DNA of 15,960 bases from JANLWK01 sp031364505 (GTDB lineage Bacteria > Eisenbacteria > RBG-16-71-46). Under the pieces are notes generated by a model. That model saw only the letters and a program-made list of their open reading frames with translations, had not been told where the DNA came from and searched no databases. Below are positions 14,642 to 15,960 of the stretch, piece by piece. The stretch's first letter is position 1. Each line of letters opens with the position of its first letter. The stretch is taken from positions 1 to 15,960 of the forward strand of contig JANLWK010000047.1 in NCBI GenBank assembly GCA_031364505.1, read 5' to 3'. A program made the translations under genes and the position numbers.

Positions 14642-15960
14642 GCGGATCCGGTCTTCGTCGTCGCCGAGAGCCTGTGGAAGATCCGCCCGATGACGACGGC
14701 GAGCGCCAGCCACACGCCGATCAAGGCGACGTTGACCAGCGCGAAGTGCTTCGGCGCGAATCCCAGCCATGTCGTGCCCGCGAACACGATGCCCGCGGAC
14801 AGCACGTCGCCGAAGCGAACGAAGAACGTGTCGTTGGCCTGCTTCCCCTTGTACTTGGCCTCGCGGCTGGTCGGGAGGTAGAGGGCGTTTTTCGTGGTGC
14901 TCTGCAACGAATAGTCGAGTGAGTTCTCGGCCACCTTGGCCGTGCGGATGAACGATAGCAGCGGCACGAACGCCATGGACAGGTACCCGGCGAGTGCCAC
15001 GATGGGCAGTACGAGCAACGCCACGCGCGTGCCGCCGTACTTGAGCACGCGCGACACGACGAACGCCTGGATCAGCGCGGTGACGATGTTCACGATCGTG
15101 AAGAAGTTGCCGTAGAACTCGCCGATCACCTTCTTCGCGTCGAGCCCTTCCGCAGAACCAACGCCGTGCGCCGCGGTGTAGAGCGACACCACGGTCTTGC
15201 CCAGGATGTACTCGCCGTTCGTGTTGACGACGTTGTAGACGAGCATCAGCAGCCCGATCAGGAGCAGGTAGCGGTCCGAGAACACGAGCGCGAACCCGCT
15301 GCGGCCCTTGACGGGACTATCGGCCGATGCATCGTCCTTGGCGCCGGCTTCGCCGGGCCGCGCCTTCCGCTTGCGCTCGCGGTGATGGATCACATTGGTC
15401 AGCAGCAGGCACAGGCCGAGCAGCGCCGCCGCTCCGAGCATGAAGGGGTAGGGCCCGTAGGTCTTCACGAGCTGGCCGGTCGCGAATGAACCCGCGATCG
15501 CGCCCAGCGTCGCCCCGAACCCAATGATCGCGAACAGTCGCATGCCCTGGTCCACGGTGTAGATGTCGTTCGCGAACGCCCAGAGCTGCGCGATGACCAT
15601 GAGACTGAAGATACCCACCCAGATGAAGAACGCGATGCCGATCGGCACGCCGGCGCGCTGGAGGGCGAAGAACGCCACGAGACAGGCGATGAAGAACAGC
15701 GTCACCCCGTTGATCAACTTGACGCGCGAGACGCGTGAGGCCAGCGCGCTGTAGACCGGCACCACGATGATCAGGATCCCGGCCGTCACCGCGGCGGCGT
15801 AGCTCTTGACCTCGGCGCCGCCGGCCACCGTCAGCACGAGCGGCTCGCGAATCGTCTTGAGCAGGTAGTAGGCCGCCAGCAGCAGGAAGATGTTCAGCAT
15901 CAGCAGCAGCACGGTCGCGCCTTCGCCGGCGTTCACGACCGTGAAGACGCCGAGGAACCG
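14638..15960 (-). CDS. NTT/MFS-type transporter related to ATP:ADP antiporters, 5' end beyond the window
   Basis: 441 codons, incomplete at the 5' side. The frame is open to the window edge and residues before the GTG at 15936 (RFLGVFTV) already fit the family, so the true start lies outside. The opening segment (IFLLLAAYYLLKTIREPLVL) matches the first NTT transmembrane helix with its Lys...Arg-Glu pair. About 11-12 membrane segments follow, with a charged cytoplasmic loop in the middle (HHRERKRKARPGEAGAKDD). Near the C-terminus, SREAKYKGKQANDTFFVRFG is the conserved NTT loop and LSAGIVFAGTTWLGF the next helix. The family exchanges ATP/ADP or imports nucleotides across the inner membrane. It is the first visible gene of the operon and is coupled to the NTT-HEAT gene by a GTGA overlap. 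It has no HEAT extension. The substrate is unknown. Confidence 0.8.
   Translation of the reverse strand, partial: RFLGVFTVVNAGEGATVLLLMLNIFLLLAAYYLLKTIREPLVLTVAGGAEVKSYAAAVTAGILIIVVPVYSALASRVSRVKLINGVTLFFIACLVAFFALQRAGVPIGIAFFIWVGIFSLMVIAQLWAFANDIYTVDQGMRLFAIIGFGATLGAIAGSFATGQLVKTYGPYPFMLGAAALLGLCLLLTNVIHHRERKRKARPGEAGAKDDASADSPVKGRSGFALVFSDRYLLLIGLLMLVYNVVNTNGEYILGKTVVSLYTAAHGVGSAEGLDAKKVIGEFYGNFFTIVNIVTALIQAFVVSRVLKYGGTRVALLVLPIVALAGYLSMAFVPLLSFIRTAKVAENSLDYSLQSTTKNALYLPTSREAKYKGKQANDTFFVRFGDVLSAGIVFAGTTWLGFAPKHFALVNVALIGVWLALAVVIGRIFHRLSATTKTGSA

Noticed and set aside
14639..14770. An upstream ATG at 14770 as the start of the NTT-HEAT gene
   Set aside because: It would add 43 Arg-rich residues overlapping the previous gene; GTG at 14641 gives a typical 4-base stop-start overlap and begins just before the first membrane helix.
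1..15960. CRISPR arrays, tRNA or rRNA genes, insertion sequences, prophage genes
   Set aside because: No spaced direct repeats, no cloverleaf or rRNA-like sequence, and no transposase, integrase or phage-structural motif was seen on either strand.

Overview
The window is GC-rich and tightly packed. It looks like chromosomal DNA of a free-living, Gram-negative-type bacterium. Two secreted proteins end in a FlgD-like Ig module with a near-identical tail, and one of them also carries cohesin-like, dockerin-like and InlB-type repeats. That combination is typical of FCB-group lineages, and I would guess Candidatus Eisenbacteria or a neighbouring candidate phylum. This taxonomic call is inference; there is no rRNA or universal marker in the window.

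Layout. (1) 1-4560, minus strand: a 1493-residue secreted modular protein (P-domain-like, parallel beta-helix, InlB-type repeats, dockerin-like, cohesin-like, sorting module), followed by a strong hairpin terminator at 7-39. (2) 4561-5051: a divergent intergenic stretch with no convincing gene. (3) 5052-5899: a TrmO-family tRNA methyltransferase (plus) converging stop-to-stop on a low-molecular-weight-phosphatase-type arsenate reductase (minus) that carries a one-base frameshift in a G5 run. (4) 5938-7041, minus: a soluble coiled-coil histidine kinase 38 bases upstream of the arsenate reductase. (5) 7235-7771, minus: a RimJ/RimL-like GNAT acetyltransferase. (6) 7881-8496, plus: a damaged locus with a clear frame switch at 8055 and an in-frame TAG at 8164, the second half resembling small STAS/SpoIIAA-like proteins. 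(7) 8493-9980, minus: a secreted metzincin-type metalloprotease with the same C-terminal sorting module as the first protein. (8) 10253-10972, minus: an exported SYLF/Ysc84-domain protein with its own terminator. (9) 11244-15960, minus: a translationally coupled three-gene operon. It holds an NTT (ATP:ADP-antiporter-like) transporter running off the window edge, a second NTT-like membrane domain fused to HEAT repeats, and a separate cyclic-nucleotide-binding-fold protein.

How they fit together. The operon at 11-16 kb is the most coherent functional unit: two paired transporter-like proteins, a helical-repeat scaffold and a small cNMP-fold protein, made in sequence with 4- and 7-base overlaps. 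The two sorting-module proteins imply a dedicated outer-membrane export route (type IX-like) encoded elsewhere. The stretch 5.0-8.5 kb collects several single-base lesions (trmO 5' end, arsC, the STAS-like locus), while the long genes on either side are intact. This suggests either local gene decay or local sequence error. I saw no tRNA, rRNA, CRISPR array, insertion sequence or prophage signature.
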